Origin: Actinoplanes liguriensis
Lineage (GTDB): Bacteria; Actinomycetota; Actinomycetes; Mycobacteriales; Micromonosporaceae
Length of the DNA: 7,700 nt
Direction of reading: 5' to 3'
NCBI GenBank assembly: GCA_000715855.1
Contig: KL571265.1
Span: forward strand, 7,830 to 15,529
The position numbers were made by a program, and so were the translations under genes. A model generated the notes under the pieces. It saw nothing but the letters and a program-made list of their open reading frames with translations. It was not told the DNA's origin and made no database searches. Each line of letters begins with the position of its first letter. The first letter of the stretch is position 1. Shown in pieces: positions 1 to 6,340 of this stretch.

Positions 1-23
1 AAAACGTCGTACCCAAATGGGTT

Positions 24-830
24 TTAGAAGCGGTTGATTCCGTCGTTGACGAATTTGGCGACGGCTTCGGGGGACGCGAGCGTCAGGTCGGCCGCACTGG
101 AGACGGCCTCGCCGGTCTCGTCGTTGGCGACGGCGATCGCCATGCCGAAGAAGTGCGGGTCGACCGCCTCGCGCGCACGCAGCGCGTCGAAGGCGCGGAT
201 GTCGGACATGTCGTCCCCGAAATACCACCCACAGCGGGAGTCCTGCACGGCCTCGGTGATGACCATGCCCTTGTCCTGGTCGACGGGCGGCTTCAGCTCG
301 ACCACCATGCGGCCGCCCTGGATCTTGAGACCCTGGGCCCGGGCGCGCTCGCCGGCCCACTGCTCGACCTCGCCGGCCCGCTCGGGGCAGTTGCGGAAGT
401 GCAGGGCGACCGACAACCGCTTGTACTCCACCTCGACGGGCTCGGCGAACGCCTGCCGTGCCTCGGTGGCCAGAACCTGCATGGGCTGCACGTACTCCAG
501 CGCGGCGGGCTTCGTGACGACCTCACCCTCGTGCAGCATCTCCAGGCCGTAGAGCCCGTAGAAGTCGACATGGGTCAGGGTCGGAAAACGACCGCGCAGA
601 AAGTCCACCGGACGGGCTGAGACGATCGCCACACGGCCGACCTTGGTCGCCAGTCGTTCCAGAACGGCGGGCACCGCGGCCACTGGTTGCGACTCGCCCG
701 GCGTCTTCGTGATCGGTGAGAGAACGCCGTCGAAATCGAAGAAGAACGTTGTTCTCGACGCGTGACGGGCGGTGTGCGCCCAGGCGTCGTCAGCGCTCGC
801 GGGATGGGTTTGACCTTCGGTCTGTGCCAC
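24..830 (-). CDS. otsB: Trehalose-6-phosphate phosphatase (HAD superfamily)
   Basis: Dephosphorylates trehalose 6-phosphate to trehalose, the second step of the OtsA-OtsB route, in the cytoplasm. The 268-residue product is a usual OtsB length. Visible HAD motifs: DFDGVLSP at residues 32-39 (nucleophile Asp32, acid/base Asp34), SAR at 71-73 (motif II region, usually SGR), a lysine in PPVDQDKG at 181-188 (motif III), and GDDMSD at 205-210 (the metal-binding GDDxTD motif with Ser for Thr). The start is a GTG at 828-830. No Shine-Dalgarno sequence precedes it, but TAGTCT ends exactly 6 nt upstream, as expected for a leaderless actinobacterial transcript. It is transcribed away from phoH. Any otsA partner would lie outside the window. 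Family assignment is firm; the exact start is less so. Confidence 0.95.
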   Translation of the reverse strand: MAQTEGQTHPASADDAWAHTARHASRTTFFFDFDGVLSPITKTPGESQPVAAVPAVLERLATKVGRVAIVSARPVDFLRGRFPTLTHVDFYGLYGLEMLHEGEVVTKPAALEYVQPMQVLATEARQAFAEPVEVEYKRLSVALHFRNCPERAGEVEQWAGERARAQGLKIQGGRMVVELKPPVDQDKGMVITEAVQDSRCGWYFGDDMSDIRAFDALRAREAVDPHFFGMAIAVANDETGEAVSSAADLTLASPEAVAKFVNDGINRF

Positions 831-836
831 GTCGCC

Positions 837-842
837 AGACTA
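837..842 (-). promoter_or_regulatory. Possible -10 element for a leaderless otsB transcript
   Basis: Read on the minus strand, TAGTCT fits the actinobacterial TANNNT -10 consensus and is separated by GGCGAC (6 nt) from the GTG start, so transcription could begin at the start codon. No convincing TTGACN -35 lies 17-18 nt upstream. TANNNT is a weak motif, so the main support is the spacing and the absence of a ribosome binding site. Confidence 0.35.
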
Positions 843-943
843 CCCGCGGAGGGTGTCCTTTTATGCCCGGCGGAATTCGCGTGGGGCGAGCGTCACCCAT
901 GAGTGCCCGATTTTGCGCACTACCGCGGGAGGCTGTTGACCGC

Positions 944-949
944 TAGCGT
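944..949 (+). promoter_or_regulatory. Possible -10 element upstream of the small ORF and phoH
   Basis: TAGCGT matches TANNNT and ends 7 nt before the ATG at 957, the spacing of leaderless promoters. A TTGACC at 936-941 lies directly upstream but is far too close to be its -35. This is a guess from one short motif in the otsB-phoH divergent gap (831-1102), where I see no other clear promoter. Confidence 0.28.
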
Positions 950-956
950 TTGTGTC

Positions 957-1106
957 ATGGCACGGGGTTATCCCGAGCCAGCCGGTCGGCCCGGACCTGC
1001 GATTACATGCGCCACAGGGCCCGCAATCCGCCCCTGTGCACGTCCGGCGGCCGGAGGTGGCGGACCGCGGGTGGCGGGTTGCACGCCCGCTGGAGCAGGC
1101 CTGTGA
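957..1106 (+). CDS. Small hypothetical ORF overlapping the phoH start (PhoAT position)
   Basis: A 49-codon frame from ATG 957 to TGA 1104-1106. Its stop overlaps the phoH GTG (1103-1105) in a GTGA, a layout typical of translational coupling. The product starts [10 protein letters not shown], is rich in Gly, Ala and Pro, carries Cys at 18, 27 and 42, and resembles no family I know. There is no Shine-Dalgarno sequence, but a TAGCGT hexamer 7 nt upstream would allow a leaderless start. A GTG at 903 could extend it by 18 codons. In mycobacteria, PIN-PhoH genes (phoH2) are reported to follow a short co-transcribed ORF, phoAT, acting as antitoxin; this ORF has that position, but I see no sequence evidence of homology. 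It may be only phoH leader. Confidence 0.35.
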   Translation: MARGYPEPAGRPGPAITCATGPAIRPCARPAAGGGGPRVAGCTPAGAGL

Positions 1107-2521
1107 CATCTCGCCGTACCGATGCCGGTGTCGCTTCTTCTTCCGACCCGGCCGACAAGGTGACCAAGACCCGTGCCACGACGTCCCGCCGCAAGGTGCG
1201 GGACCGGCACGCCGACGCCGAGCCGGCCCCGGCCGGCAAGGTCTTCGTTCTGGACACCTCGGTCCTGCTGTCCGACCCGGCGGCGTTCCGCCGGTTCACC
1301 GACCACGAGGTGATCGTCCCCCTCGTGGTCATCTCCGAACTGGAGGGCAAACGTCACCACCCCGAGCTCGGCTGGTTCGCCCGGCAGTCCCTGCGGATGC
1401 TGGACGAGCTGCGCATCAAGCACGGCCGGCTGGACCAGCCGGTGCTCTGCAACGACGAGGGCGGCACGCTGCGCGTCGAGCTCAACCACGCTGATCAGAG
1501 CGTGCTCCCGCAGGGTTTCCGCAACGACTCGAACGACACCCGGATCCTCTCGGTGGCGCTCGGGCTGGCCGCGGAGGGCCGCGACGTCACGCTGGTCAGC
1601 AAGGACATGCCGCTGCGCGTGAAGGCTGCCTCGGTGGGTCTGACCGCCGACGAGTACCGGCACGGCCAGGCCAGCGACCCCACCTGGACCGGCATGGCCG
1701 ACCTGGAGCTCGGCGAGGGCCAGGTCAGCTCGCTCTACTCCGGCGACGAGCTGGAGGTCGAGTCGACCGAGAGCCTGCCGTGCCACACCGGCCTGATCAT
1801 CCATTCACCGCGAGGGTCGGCGCTGGGCCGGATCACCCCGGAGAAGACGGTGAAGCTGGTCCGTGGCGACCGGGACGCGTTCGGTCTGCGCGGGCGTTCG
1901 GCCGAGCAGCGGATCGCCCTGGACATCCTGCTCGACGAGCAGATCGGGATCGTGTCGCTGGGCGGTAAGGCCGGCACCGGCAAGTCCGCGCTGGCGCTCT
2001 GCGCCGGCCTGGAGGCGACGATGGAGCGCAATCGCCACAAGAAGGTGATCGTGTTCCGCCCGCTCTACGCGGTCGGCGGCCAGGAGCTGGGCTATCTGCC
2101 CGGCAGCGAGTCGGAGAAGATGTCGCCCTGGGCGCAGGCGGTCTTCGACACGCTCGGCGCCGTGGTGCACGGCAACGTGGTCGACGAGGTGCTGGCCCGG
2201 GGCATGCTCGAGGTCCTGCCCCTGACCCACATCCGCGGCCGCAGCCTGCACGACGCGTTCGTGATCGTGGACGAGGCCCAGTCGCTGGAACGCAACGTGC
2301 TGCTGACGGTCCTGTCCCGGATCGGGCAGAACTCGCGGGTCATCCTGACGCACGACGTCGCCCAGCGGGACAACCTGCGGGTCGGGCGCCATGACGGCGT
2401 CACCGCGGTGATCGAGGCGCTGAAGGGGCATCCGATCTTCGCTCACGTCACCCTCACCCGTTCGGAGCGTTCCCCGATCGCCGAAGTGGTTACGGACCTC
2501 TTGGAGGACATCCCGCTGTGA
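1103..2521 (+). CDS. phoH: PIN-PhoH fusion ATPase (PhoH2-type RNase/RNA helicase)
   Basis: Predicted cytoplasmic protein of 472 residues from GTG 1103, which has GGAG at 1092-1095 seven nt upstream. A basic, flexible N-terminus (about 1-43) precedes a PIN ribonuclease domain: [10 protein letters not shown] at 47-56 (Asp51), SELE at 78-81, Asp145 in SNDTRIL and Asp168 in SKDMPL supply the acidic metal-binding residues. The PhoH ATPase domain follows: Walker [10 protein letters not shown] at 287-295 (Lys294), Walker B FVIVDEAQ at 386-393, and a conserved arginine-rich TRSERS near 452-457. Mycobacterial proteins of this architecture (PhoH2) unwind and cleave RNA, so an RNA-processing role is inferred. 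A later in-frame GTG at 1160 is a less likely start, with poor ribosome binding. Frames upstream of 1103 are also open but lack a better start. Confidence 0.93.
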   Translation: MTSRRTDAGVASSSDPADKVTKTRATTSRRKVRDRHADAEPAPAGKVFVLDTSVLLSDPAAFRRFTDHEVIVPLVVISELEGKRHHPELGWFARQSLRMLDELRIKHGRLDQPVLCNDEGGTLRVELNHADQSVLPQGFRNDSNDTRILSVALGLAAEGRDVTLVSKDMPLRVKAASVGLTADEYRHGQASDPTWTGMADLELGEGQVSSLYSGDELEVESTESLPCHTGLIIHSPRGSALGRITPEKTVKLVRGDRDAFGLRGRSAEQRIALDILLDEQIGIVSLGGKAGTGKSALALCAGLEATMERNRHKKVIVFRPLYAVGGQELGYLPGSESEKMSPWAQAVFDTLGAVVHGNVVDEVLARGMLEVLPLTHIRGRSLHDAFVIVDEAQSLERNVLLTVLSRIGQNSRVILTHDVAQRDNLRVGRHDGVTAVIEALKGHPIFAHVTLTRSERSPIAEVVTDLLEDIPL

Positions 2522-2550
2522 GGTGACGCCAGCGCGGATCTTTGTCCCGA

Positions 2551-2578
2551 TTGTAGGGAAAAAGTCGGTGACTAAAGT
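2551..2578 (+). promoter_or_regulatory. Possible promoter of the lytic transglycosylase gene
   Basis: TTGTAG (2551-2556) and TAAAGT (2573-2578, fits TANNNT) are 16 bp apart in the most A/T-rich segment between phoH and the transglycosylase gene. Transcription from it would start near 2585 and give a leader of about 165 nt. The -35 match is partial. Confidence 0.4.
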
Positions 2579-2582
2579 CACA
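2567..2582. promoter_or_regulatory. Crp-like operator palindrome
   Basis: GGTGACTAAAGTCACA matches the cAMP-receptor-protein consensus TGTGA-N6-TCACA at 9 of 10 defined positions (first T is G). It overlaps the putative -10 TAAAGT, so a bound regulator would more likely block than activate that promoter, unless another promoter downstream is used. In Mycobacterium and Streptomyces, Crp binds upstream of rpfA, a gene for a secreted muralytic enzyme of related fold, which makes this context suggestive. A different palindrome-binding regulator is possible. Confidence 0.45.
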
Positions 2583-2613
2583 GATCCGCGCTGGCATTTC
2601 ACATCCCCTTCAC

Positions 2614-2650
2614 GCCACGGCATGGTGTCTGGCGGGCACCACGCCGTGGC
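2614..2650 (+). other. Second strong stem-loop in the transglycosylase leader
   Basis: Arms 2614-2627 and 2637-2650 pair over 14 positions with one A-C mismatch (A2622 against C2642) and a 9-nt loop (TCTGGCGGG). It could be a backup phoH terminator, an attenuator, or a stable element in the 5' leader of the gene at 2752. No T-tract follows. Confidence 0.5.
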
Positions 2651-2736
2651 CGTGACTCTTTCGTCGCGGCTGTGAGGCGGTGCTCGCGGCACGATCGACC
2701 GCTTGCCTGCGGGTTCGTGTCGCGTCATTGCCCCCG

Positions 2737-2753
2737 ACGAAGGGAACCTTCGT
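2737..2753 (+). promoter_or_regulatory. Hairpin enclosing the ribosome binding site and start of the transglycosylase gene
   Basis: ACGAAGG (2737-2743) and CCTTCGT (2747-2753) form a perfect 7-bp stem with a GAA loop. The Shine-Dalgarno AAGGGA (2740-2745) is in the left arm and loop, and the first two bases of GTG 2752 close the right arm. If it forms in the mRNA, initiation would be hidden, so something may have to open it. Pairing is seen directly; control is inferred. Confidence 0.45.
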
Positions 2754-3453
2754 GAATCGGCTCTGGAGCCGGCTCGGAGTTCGCACGGCGTCTGTCGGTC
2801 TGCTGGTGGCGGGACTCGGCGGCGGTGTGTACCTCGGACAGGACCGGGACGATCCGCAGCTGAGCAACGCTTCCTCGATCGAGATGCAGGCGAACGCGGA
2901 AGAGATTGCTCTCCTGAAGCAGCGGCAGAACGAGCACGCCGCGGCCCGCGCCTACCGCACCTCGGCGGAGGACGCCGCGGCCGGCAAGGCAGCCGCGGAG
3001 GCCAAGGCCGCCGCGGCCAAGGCCCGGACGCTGGAGAAGAAGGTGATCGCCGCCGAGGCCGCGGAGAAGAAGGCGGCCGAGGCGAAGAAGGCCGCCGCGT
3101 CCGGTGGCGCGGTGCCCTACGCCGGCGAGATCCCGAGCTCCTGCAGTGAGTACTCGGGCAGCCGTGGCGTCGGCTGCGCGCTGATGCTGGACGCCGGCTT
3201 CAAGATCGACCAGTTCCCGTGCCTCGACAAGCTCTGGAAGCGCGAGAGCGGCTGGAACTACAAGGCCGAGAACACCGGCTCCGGGGCGTACGGGATTCCG
3301 CAGGCCCTGCCGGGCAGCAAGATGGCCTCGGTCGCGTCGGACTGGAAGACCAACCCGGCCACGCAGATCAAGTGGGGTCTCGGCTACATCGAGGGTCGCT
3401 ACAACACGCCCTGCGGCGCCTGGAGTCACTCCGAGAGCACCGGCTGGTACTGA
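2752..3453 (+). CDS. Secreted or membrane-anchored lytic transglycosylase (Rpf/lysozyme-like fold)
   Basis: Predicted peptidoglycan-cleaving enzyme of 233 residues. The GTG 2752 start is chosen because AAGGGA lies 6 nt upstream and it puts a basic stretch (VNRLWSRLGVR) right before a hydrophobic segment at about 12-28. No clear AxA cleavage site is seen, so the segment may remain as an anchor. An Ala/Lys/Glu-rich predicted coiled coil spans about 42-116. The catalytic domain runs from about 122 to the end: KRESGWNYKA with the likely catalytic Glu165, GAYGIPQALPGSKM, TQIKWGLGYI and terminal HSESTGWY, all typical of actinobacterial transglycosylase-like proteins. Cys131, Cys142, Cys157 and Cys221 could form disulfides outside the cell. 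An in-frame GTG at 2680 would give a non-signal-like extension and is less likely. Its long structured leader suggests tight control. Confidence 0.88.
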   Translation: MNRLWSRLGVRTASVGLLVAGLGGGVYLGQDRDDPQLSNASSIEMQANAEEIALLKQRQNEHAAARAYRTSAEDAAAGKAAAEAKAAAAKARTLEKKVIAAEAAEKKAAEAKKAAASGGAVPYAGEIPSSCSEYSGSRGVGCALMLDAGFKIDQFPCLDKLWKRESGWNYKAENTGSGAYGIPQALPGSKMASVASDWKTNPATQIKWGLGYIEGRYNTPCGAWSHSESTGWY

Positions 3454-3476
3454 TCAAGCTCTGAACAAGCTTCGGT

Positions 3477-3510
3477 AACGGGGCCGCGCGGCATTCCGCA
3501 CGGCCCCGTT
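3477..3510 (+). terminator. Terminator-like hairpin after the transglycosylase gene
   Basis: AACGGGGCCG (3477-3486) pairs perfectly with CGGCCCCGTT (3501-3510). After a C-A mismatch the stem continues GCGG/CCGC around a CATT loop. It starts 23 nt after the stop codon and has no T-tract, the common GC-rich actinobacterial form. It insulates the gene from the protease gene starting 21 nt later. Confidence 0.7.
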
Positions 3511-3531
3511 CCACTGTGATCAAATGTCCGT

Positions 3532-4305
3532 ATGGTCCGAAATGTCGCCTTGATTGTCCTGGCGGTGGTTCTCGTCGCCGGCGACGTGCCGGCGCGGGCC
3601 GGCGGACGGCCGATCCTCGAAGTGGTCGGCGGCAAAGAGGCCAAGACCGGCGAGTTCCCCTGGGTGGTCCGGCTCTCGATGGGCTGCGGCGGCGCGCTCA
3701 CCGCACCCCGGGTGGTGCTCACCGCCGGCCACTGCGTCGGGCCGACCGGGCCGAACCAGAAGATCACCGTGACCGCCGGCGTCGCCGACCTGAAAGCCCC
3801 CGGCGCGGTCACCGCGCACTCGGTCGAGGTGATCCGCGCGCCCGGCTTCATCACCGAGACCCGCGGCGACGACTGGGCGGTGATCAAGCTCGACCGGGTG
3901 CTCGCACTGCCCACACTCGACCTGGTGCCGGACGCGTCGAGCGACACCGGCCAGGTCACCGTGATGGGCTGGGGGCAGACCAGGGAGGGGTCGCTGCGCC
4001 AGGAGCGGCGGCTGCACTACGCGACGGTGCCGACGATTCCGGACGACACGTGCGCCAAGGCGTATCTGGCCACGAAGATCGCGGTGGTCCCGGAGGACTC
4101 GATCTGCGCCGGGCGGCACGGGGTGGACACCTGTCAGGGCGACTCCGGCGGGCCGATGGCGCGGCGCGGCCCCGACGGCAAATGGGCCCAGGTCGGGATC
4201 GTGAGCTGGGGACTGGGCTGCGCCCGTGACGCCTATCCGGGGGTTTACACCCAGATCTCCACCTTCCGTACGGCCATTATCGCCGCCACCCGCAAGCTGG
4301 GCTGA
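3532..4305 (+). CDS. Secreted trypsin-like serine protease (family S1)
   Basis: Predicted extracellular endoprotease of 257 residues. A signal peptide (about 1-23, ending ARA) and a short propeptide precede the mature-type N-terminus VVGG at 31-34. The triad is His67 (LTAGHC), Asp114 (DDWAVIKL) and Ser205 (GDSGGP). Asp199, six residues before the serine, matches the trypsin S1-pocket aspartate, so cleavage after Arg or Lys is expected. Cys52-Cys68, Cys174-Cys192 and Cys201-Cys230 match the three disulfides of bacterial trypsins. The residue before VVGG is Glu, so activation would not be trypsin-like self-cleavage. An in-frame stop at 3517-3519 limits the start to ATG 3532. No ribosome binding site is visible; TCAAAT lies 6 nt upstream and may be a leaderless -10. 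The physiological substrate is unknown. Confidence 0.92.
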   Translation: MVRNVALIVLAVVLVAGDVPARAGGRPILEVVGGKEAKTGEFPWVVRLSMGCGGALTAPRVVLTAGHCVGPTGPNQKITVTAGVADLKAPGAVTAHSVEVIRAPGFITETRGDDWAVIKLDRVLALPTLDLVPDASSDTGQVTVMGWGQTREGSLRQERRLHYATVPTIPDDTCAKAYLATKIAVVPEDSICAGRHGVDTCQGDSGGPMARRGPDGKWAQVGIVSWGLGCARDAYPGVYTQISTFRTAIIAATRKLG

Positions 4306-4348
4306 TCGCCCGGTGGCCGCCGGCGCGCGCGCCTGGAACCATCGAGTC

Positions 4349-4963
4349 ATGAGTTACGGGCTGTCCGACACCCGCTCCGAAGAGTCCGCGAAATTCGGCA
4401 CCGACGCCTTCTACGCGTCCATGGGGCGCGCCTTCGTCACCATGTGCGCGATCATCCCGATCCTGTTCCTCATCGAGGCGCTGGACGTGGCGGTCGGCCG
4501 TGGCACGCTCGACGTGGCCGGCGGCATCATCCCGCGCCGCGTCGACGGGCTGGACGGCGTGCTGCTCAGCCCGTTCCTGCACGACGGCTGGGACCATCTC
4601 TACGGCAACGCGGTGCCGCTCATCCTGGTCGGCACGTTCGCGCTGGCCGGCGGCGCGCGCCGGTTCGTCTGGTCGACGCTGACGATCATGCTGGTCAGCG
4701 GCCTCGGCGTGTGGTTCGTCGGCGATCCGAACACCGTCGTGGTCGGCGCCAGCGGCGTGATCTTCGGTTACCTCGGCCTGCTCTTCGCCCGCGGTTTCGT
4801 CGAGCGCAGCTGGTGGAGCCTGGCGGTCGCCGCGTTCATCGGGCTCCTCTACTGGTACCAGATCTACAACATCCTGCCGACCGACCGCGCCGTCTCCTGG
4901 CAGGGGCACGCGCTGGGGCTGGCCGGCGGTTTCGTCGCCGCGTTCCTGTTCCGCCGCCGCTGA
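4349..4963 (+). CDS. Rhomboid-family intramembrane serine protease
   Basis: Integral membrane protease of 204 residues that would cleave transmembrane substrates. A polar N-terminus (1-27) precedes six hydrophobic segments at about 28-49, 87-102, 106-125, 133-151, 157-176 and 186-201, the basic rhomboid core. Family motifs: HDGWDHLYGN with His83 and Asn87 (oxyanion side), GASGVIFG with catalytic Ser135, and WQGHALGLAGG with catalytic His187. ATG 4349 is chosen because upstream in-frame codons overlap the protease gene 3' end; ribosome binding is weak (GGAA 10 nt upstream), and AACCAT sits 6 nt before the start. It lies 43 nt after the S1 protease gene with no strong terminator between, so the two may be co-transcribed. 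The substrate cannot be told from sequence. Confidence 0.9.
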   Translation: MSYGLSDTRSEESAKFGTDAFYASMGRAFVTMCAIIPILFLIEALDVAVGRGTLDVAGGIIPRRVDGLDGVLLSPFLHDGWDHLYGNAVPLILVGTFALAGGARRFVWSTLTIMLVSGLGVWFVGDPNTVVVGASGVIFGYLGLLFARGFVERSWWSLAVAAFIGLLYWYQIYNILPTDRAVSWQGHALGLAGGFVAAFLFRRR

Positions 4964-5150
4964 CCACGCCGTGTGAGTTTCTCCACTGTGAACCCGTATC
5001 GGGGCTTGCTTTCGGGTGGGGGAGCCATCCGTCCACAGTGATCTCGGGCTCACCGCCTTGATCATCTGCCGCGGCGGCACGCCGGCGACGGCCTGGATGC
5101 GGTCCCGCTGCTCGTCGGCCGCGGCGTTTCCCGCCGACCGTTCACGCCGG
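4964..5150. other. Gap between rhomboid and glpX with no recognised gene
   Basis: I find no credible gene or clear rhomboid terminator here. CACTGTG (4984-4990) and its reverse complement CACAGTG (5034-5040) flank 43 bp that include CCCGTATCGGG. TCCACTGTGA at 4982-4991 also occurs just upstream of the S1 protease start (3510-3519). These may be regulator half-sites or chance. Confidence 0.4.
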
Positions 5151-5196
5151 GCCGATGGGGTGGCCCGGGCGACGCCGATGGGGTGGCCCGGGCGAC
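5151..5196. repeat. Perfect 23-bp tandem duplication
   Basis: The unit from 5151 to 5173, beginning GCCGATGGGGTGGCCCGGG, is repeated exactly at 5174-5196. Each copy holds the left arm of the glpX terminator hairpin, so the single right arm (5198-5210) can pair with either copy. Confidence 0.9.
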
Positions 5197-5210
5197 ACCC
5201 GGGCCACCCC
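5180..5210 (-). terminator. glpX terminator hairpin, possibly bidirectional
   Basis: GGGGTGGCCCGGG (5180-5192) pairs perfectly with CCCGGGCCACCCC (5198-5210) around a 5-nt loop (CGACA): a 13-bp GC-rich stem 8 nt past the glpX stop. It could also stop transcripts from the rhomboid side. There is no T-tract. Confidence 0.75.
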
Positions 5211-5218
5211 AGCCGGGT

Positions 5219-6259
5219 TCACATGACCGGCTCGTCGCCGATCGCGACGGTCGGCAGGTGCCCGTCGAAGTCCACCGCGGAGTAGAGCGCCAGCTTCTCC
5301 AGCCGGTGATACGAGTCGATCACCCGGATCGTCCCGCTCTTCGACCGCATCACGATCGACTGGGTGTGCGCGCCGCCGGACCGGTAGCGCACGCCCTTGA
5401 GCAGGTCGCCCGAGGTCACGCCGGTCGCCACGAAGAAGCAGTTGTCGCCGGTGACCAGGTCGTCGGTGGTGAGCACCCGGTCCAGGTCGTGGCCGCCGTC
5501 CAGCGCCTTCTGCCGCTCCGAGTCGTCGAGCGGCCACAGCTTCGCCTGGATCATGCCGCCCAGGCACTTGATCGCGCACGCCGCGGTGATGCCCTCGGGG
5601 GTGCCGCCGATGCCCATCAGCACGTCGACGTCCGATTCCGCCCGGGCCGCCGAGATCGCCCCGGCGATGTCACCGTCCGAGATGAACTTGATGTTCGCCC
5701 CGGCCTGCCGGACCTCCTCGACCAGCGCCGCGTGCCGGGGCCGGTCCAGGATGCAGACGGTCACGTCGGAGACGCTGGACCGCTTCGCCTTCGCGATCCG
5801 GCGCAGGTTCTCCGTCGCGCCGGCGTTGATGTCGATCACGTCGGCGCAATCCGGTCCGACGGCGATCTTGTCCATGTAGAAGACCGCGCTCGGGTCGAAC
5901 ATCGCCCCGCGCTCGGCGACCGCGAGGACCGCGACGGCGCCCGGCATGCCCTTGCTCATCAGCGTGGTGCCGTCGACCGGGTCGACCGCGACGTCCACCT
6001 CCGGGCCGGTGCCGTCGCCGACCTGCTCCCCGTTGAAGAGCATCGGCGCCTCGTCCTTCTCACCCTCGCCGATGACGACGACGCCGCGCATCTGGATCGA
6101 GTTGATGAGCTTGCGCATGGCGTCGACGGCCGCGCCGTCACCGCCGTTCTTGTCGCCGCGCCCGACCCATCGGCCGGCGGCCATGGCGGCGGCCTCGGTC
6201 ACGCGGACCAGGTCGAGGGCGATGTTGCGGTCGAGATCCTGGGGAATCCGTGCAGGCAT
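5219..6259 (-). CDS. glpX: Class II fructose-1,6-bisphosphatase
   Basis: Hydrolyses fructose 1,6-bisphosphate to fructose 6-phosphate, the committed gluconeogenic step; GlpX is the main FBPase of many actinobacteria. Length is 346 residues, as usual. Visible motifs: [17 protein letters not shown] at 33-49, [11 protein letters not shown] at 64-74, DPVDGTT at 93-99 (metal and phosphate binding), SDGDIAG at 194-200 and GIGGTPEG at 216-223. ATG 6257-6259 has an excellent AGGAGG Shine-Dalgarno (plus-strand 6265-6270) 5 nt upstream. The frame stays open upstream to 6706 but that part is the antisense of the DUF4245 gene. Placement divergent from DUF4245 and near xseB is a recurrent actinobacterial neighbourhood. 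Confidence 0.97.
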   Translation of the reverse strand: MPARIPQDLDRNIALDLVRVTEAAAMAAGRWVGRGDKNGGDGAAVDAMRKLINSIQMRGVVVIGEGEKDEAPMLFNGEQVGDGTGPEVDVAVDPVDGTTLMSKGMPGAVAVLAVAERGAMFDPSAVFYMDKIAVGPDCADVIDINAGATENLRRIAKAKRSSVSDVTVCILDRPRHAALVEEVRQAGANIKFISDGDIAGAISAARAESDVDVLMGIGGTPEGITAACAIKCLGGMIQAKLWPLDDSERQKALDGGHDLDRVLTTDDLVTGDNCFFVATGVTSGDLLKGVRYRSGGAHTQSIVMRSKSGTIRVIDSYHRLEKLALYSAVDFDGHLPTVAIGDEPVM

Positions 6260-6304
6260 GTCGGCCTCCTCGCGTCTTTGCGGGGCTGGTGGATCCTCCG
6301 ATCC

Positions 6305-6323
6305 TGGCACCTCAGGACTGCCA
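6305..6323. promoter_or_regulatory. Possible operator between glpX and the DUF4245 gene
   Basis: TGGCA-N9-TGCCA is an inverted repeat midway in the 81-bp divergent gap, with palindromic CCTCAGG inside its spacer. Position fits a shared operator, but arms are only 5 bp and no clear -10 or -35 accompanies it. Confidence 0.25.
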
Positions 6324-6340
6324 AGTCCCGGTTCAGCGAC

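Larger units (their letters stand above)
2528..2595 (+). terminator. Large inverted repeat after phoH, candidate terminator with an embedded control region
   Basis: Perfect 14-bp arms, GCCAGCGCGGATCT at 2528-2541 and its reverse complement at 2582-2595, begin 6 nt after the phoH stop. A phoH transcript reaching this point could form a GC-rich stem with a 40-nt loop. No T-tract follows, which is common for actinobacterial terminators. The loop DNA is notably A/T-rich and holds a possible promoter and Crp-like palindrome for the next gene. The repeat itself is certain; the terminator role is inferred. No target-site duplication flanks it, so a small mobile element is not supported. Confidence 0.55.

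Noticed and set aside
1..26. ACCCA-AA-TGGGT palindrome (11-22) as otsB terminator
   Set aside because: The stem is only 5 bp with a 2-nt loop and reaches toward the otsB stop; the T-run comes 6 nt later at the window edge. Too weak to list.
2528..2595. Miniature transposable element (MITE) bounded by 14-bp inverted repeats
   Set aside because: No target-site duplication, no second copy in the window, and only 68 bp long; a transcription control element explains it better.
2596..2751. Possible c-di-AMP (ydaO) riboswitch upstream of the transglycosylase gene
   Set aside because: Such riboswitches often precede actinobacterial wall-lytic genes, but apart from a GGGAACC within the small start-site hairpin I cannot see the conserved core or junctions.
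2680..2751. Upstream GTG start for the transglycosylase
   Set aside because: The extra 24 residues would put an Arg/Thr/Pro-rich stretch before the signal segment, and GTG 2752 has a better ribosome binding site.
3516..4229. Overlapping plus-strand frame across the S1 protease gene
   Set aside because: Arg/Gly-rich product typical of a shadow frame; the S1 frame has complete catalytic motifs.
4322..4333. 12-bp CG palindrome (GGCGCGCGCGCC) just before the rhomboid gene
   Set aside because: Could favour Z-DNA, but such runs are frequent by chance in DNA this GC-rich.
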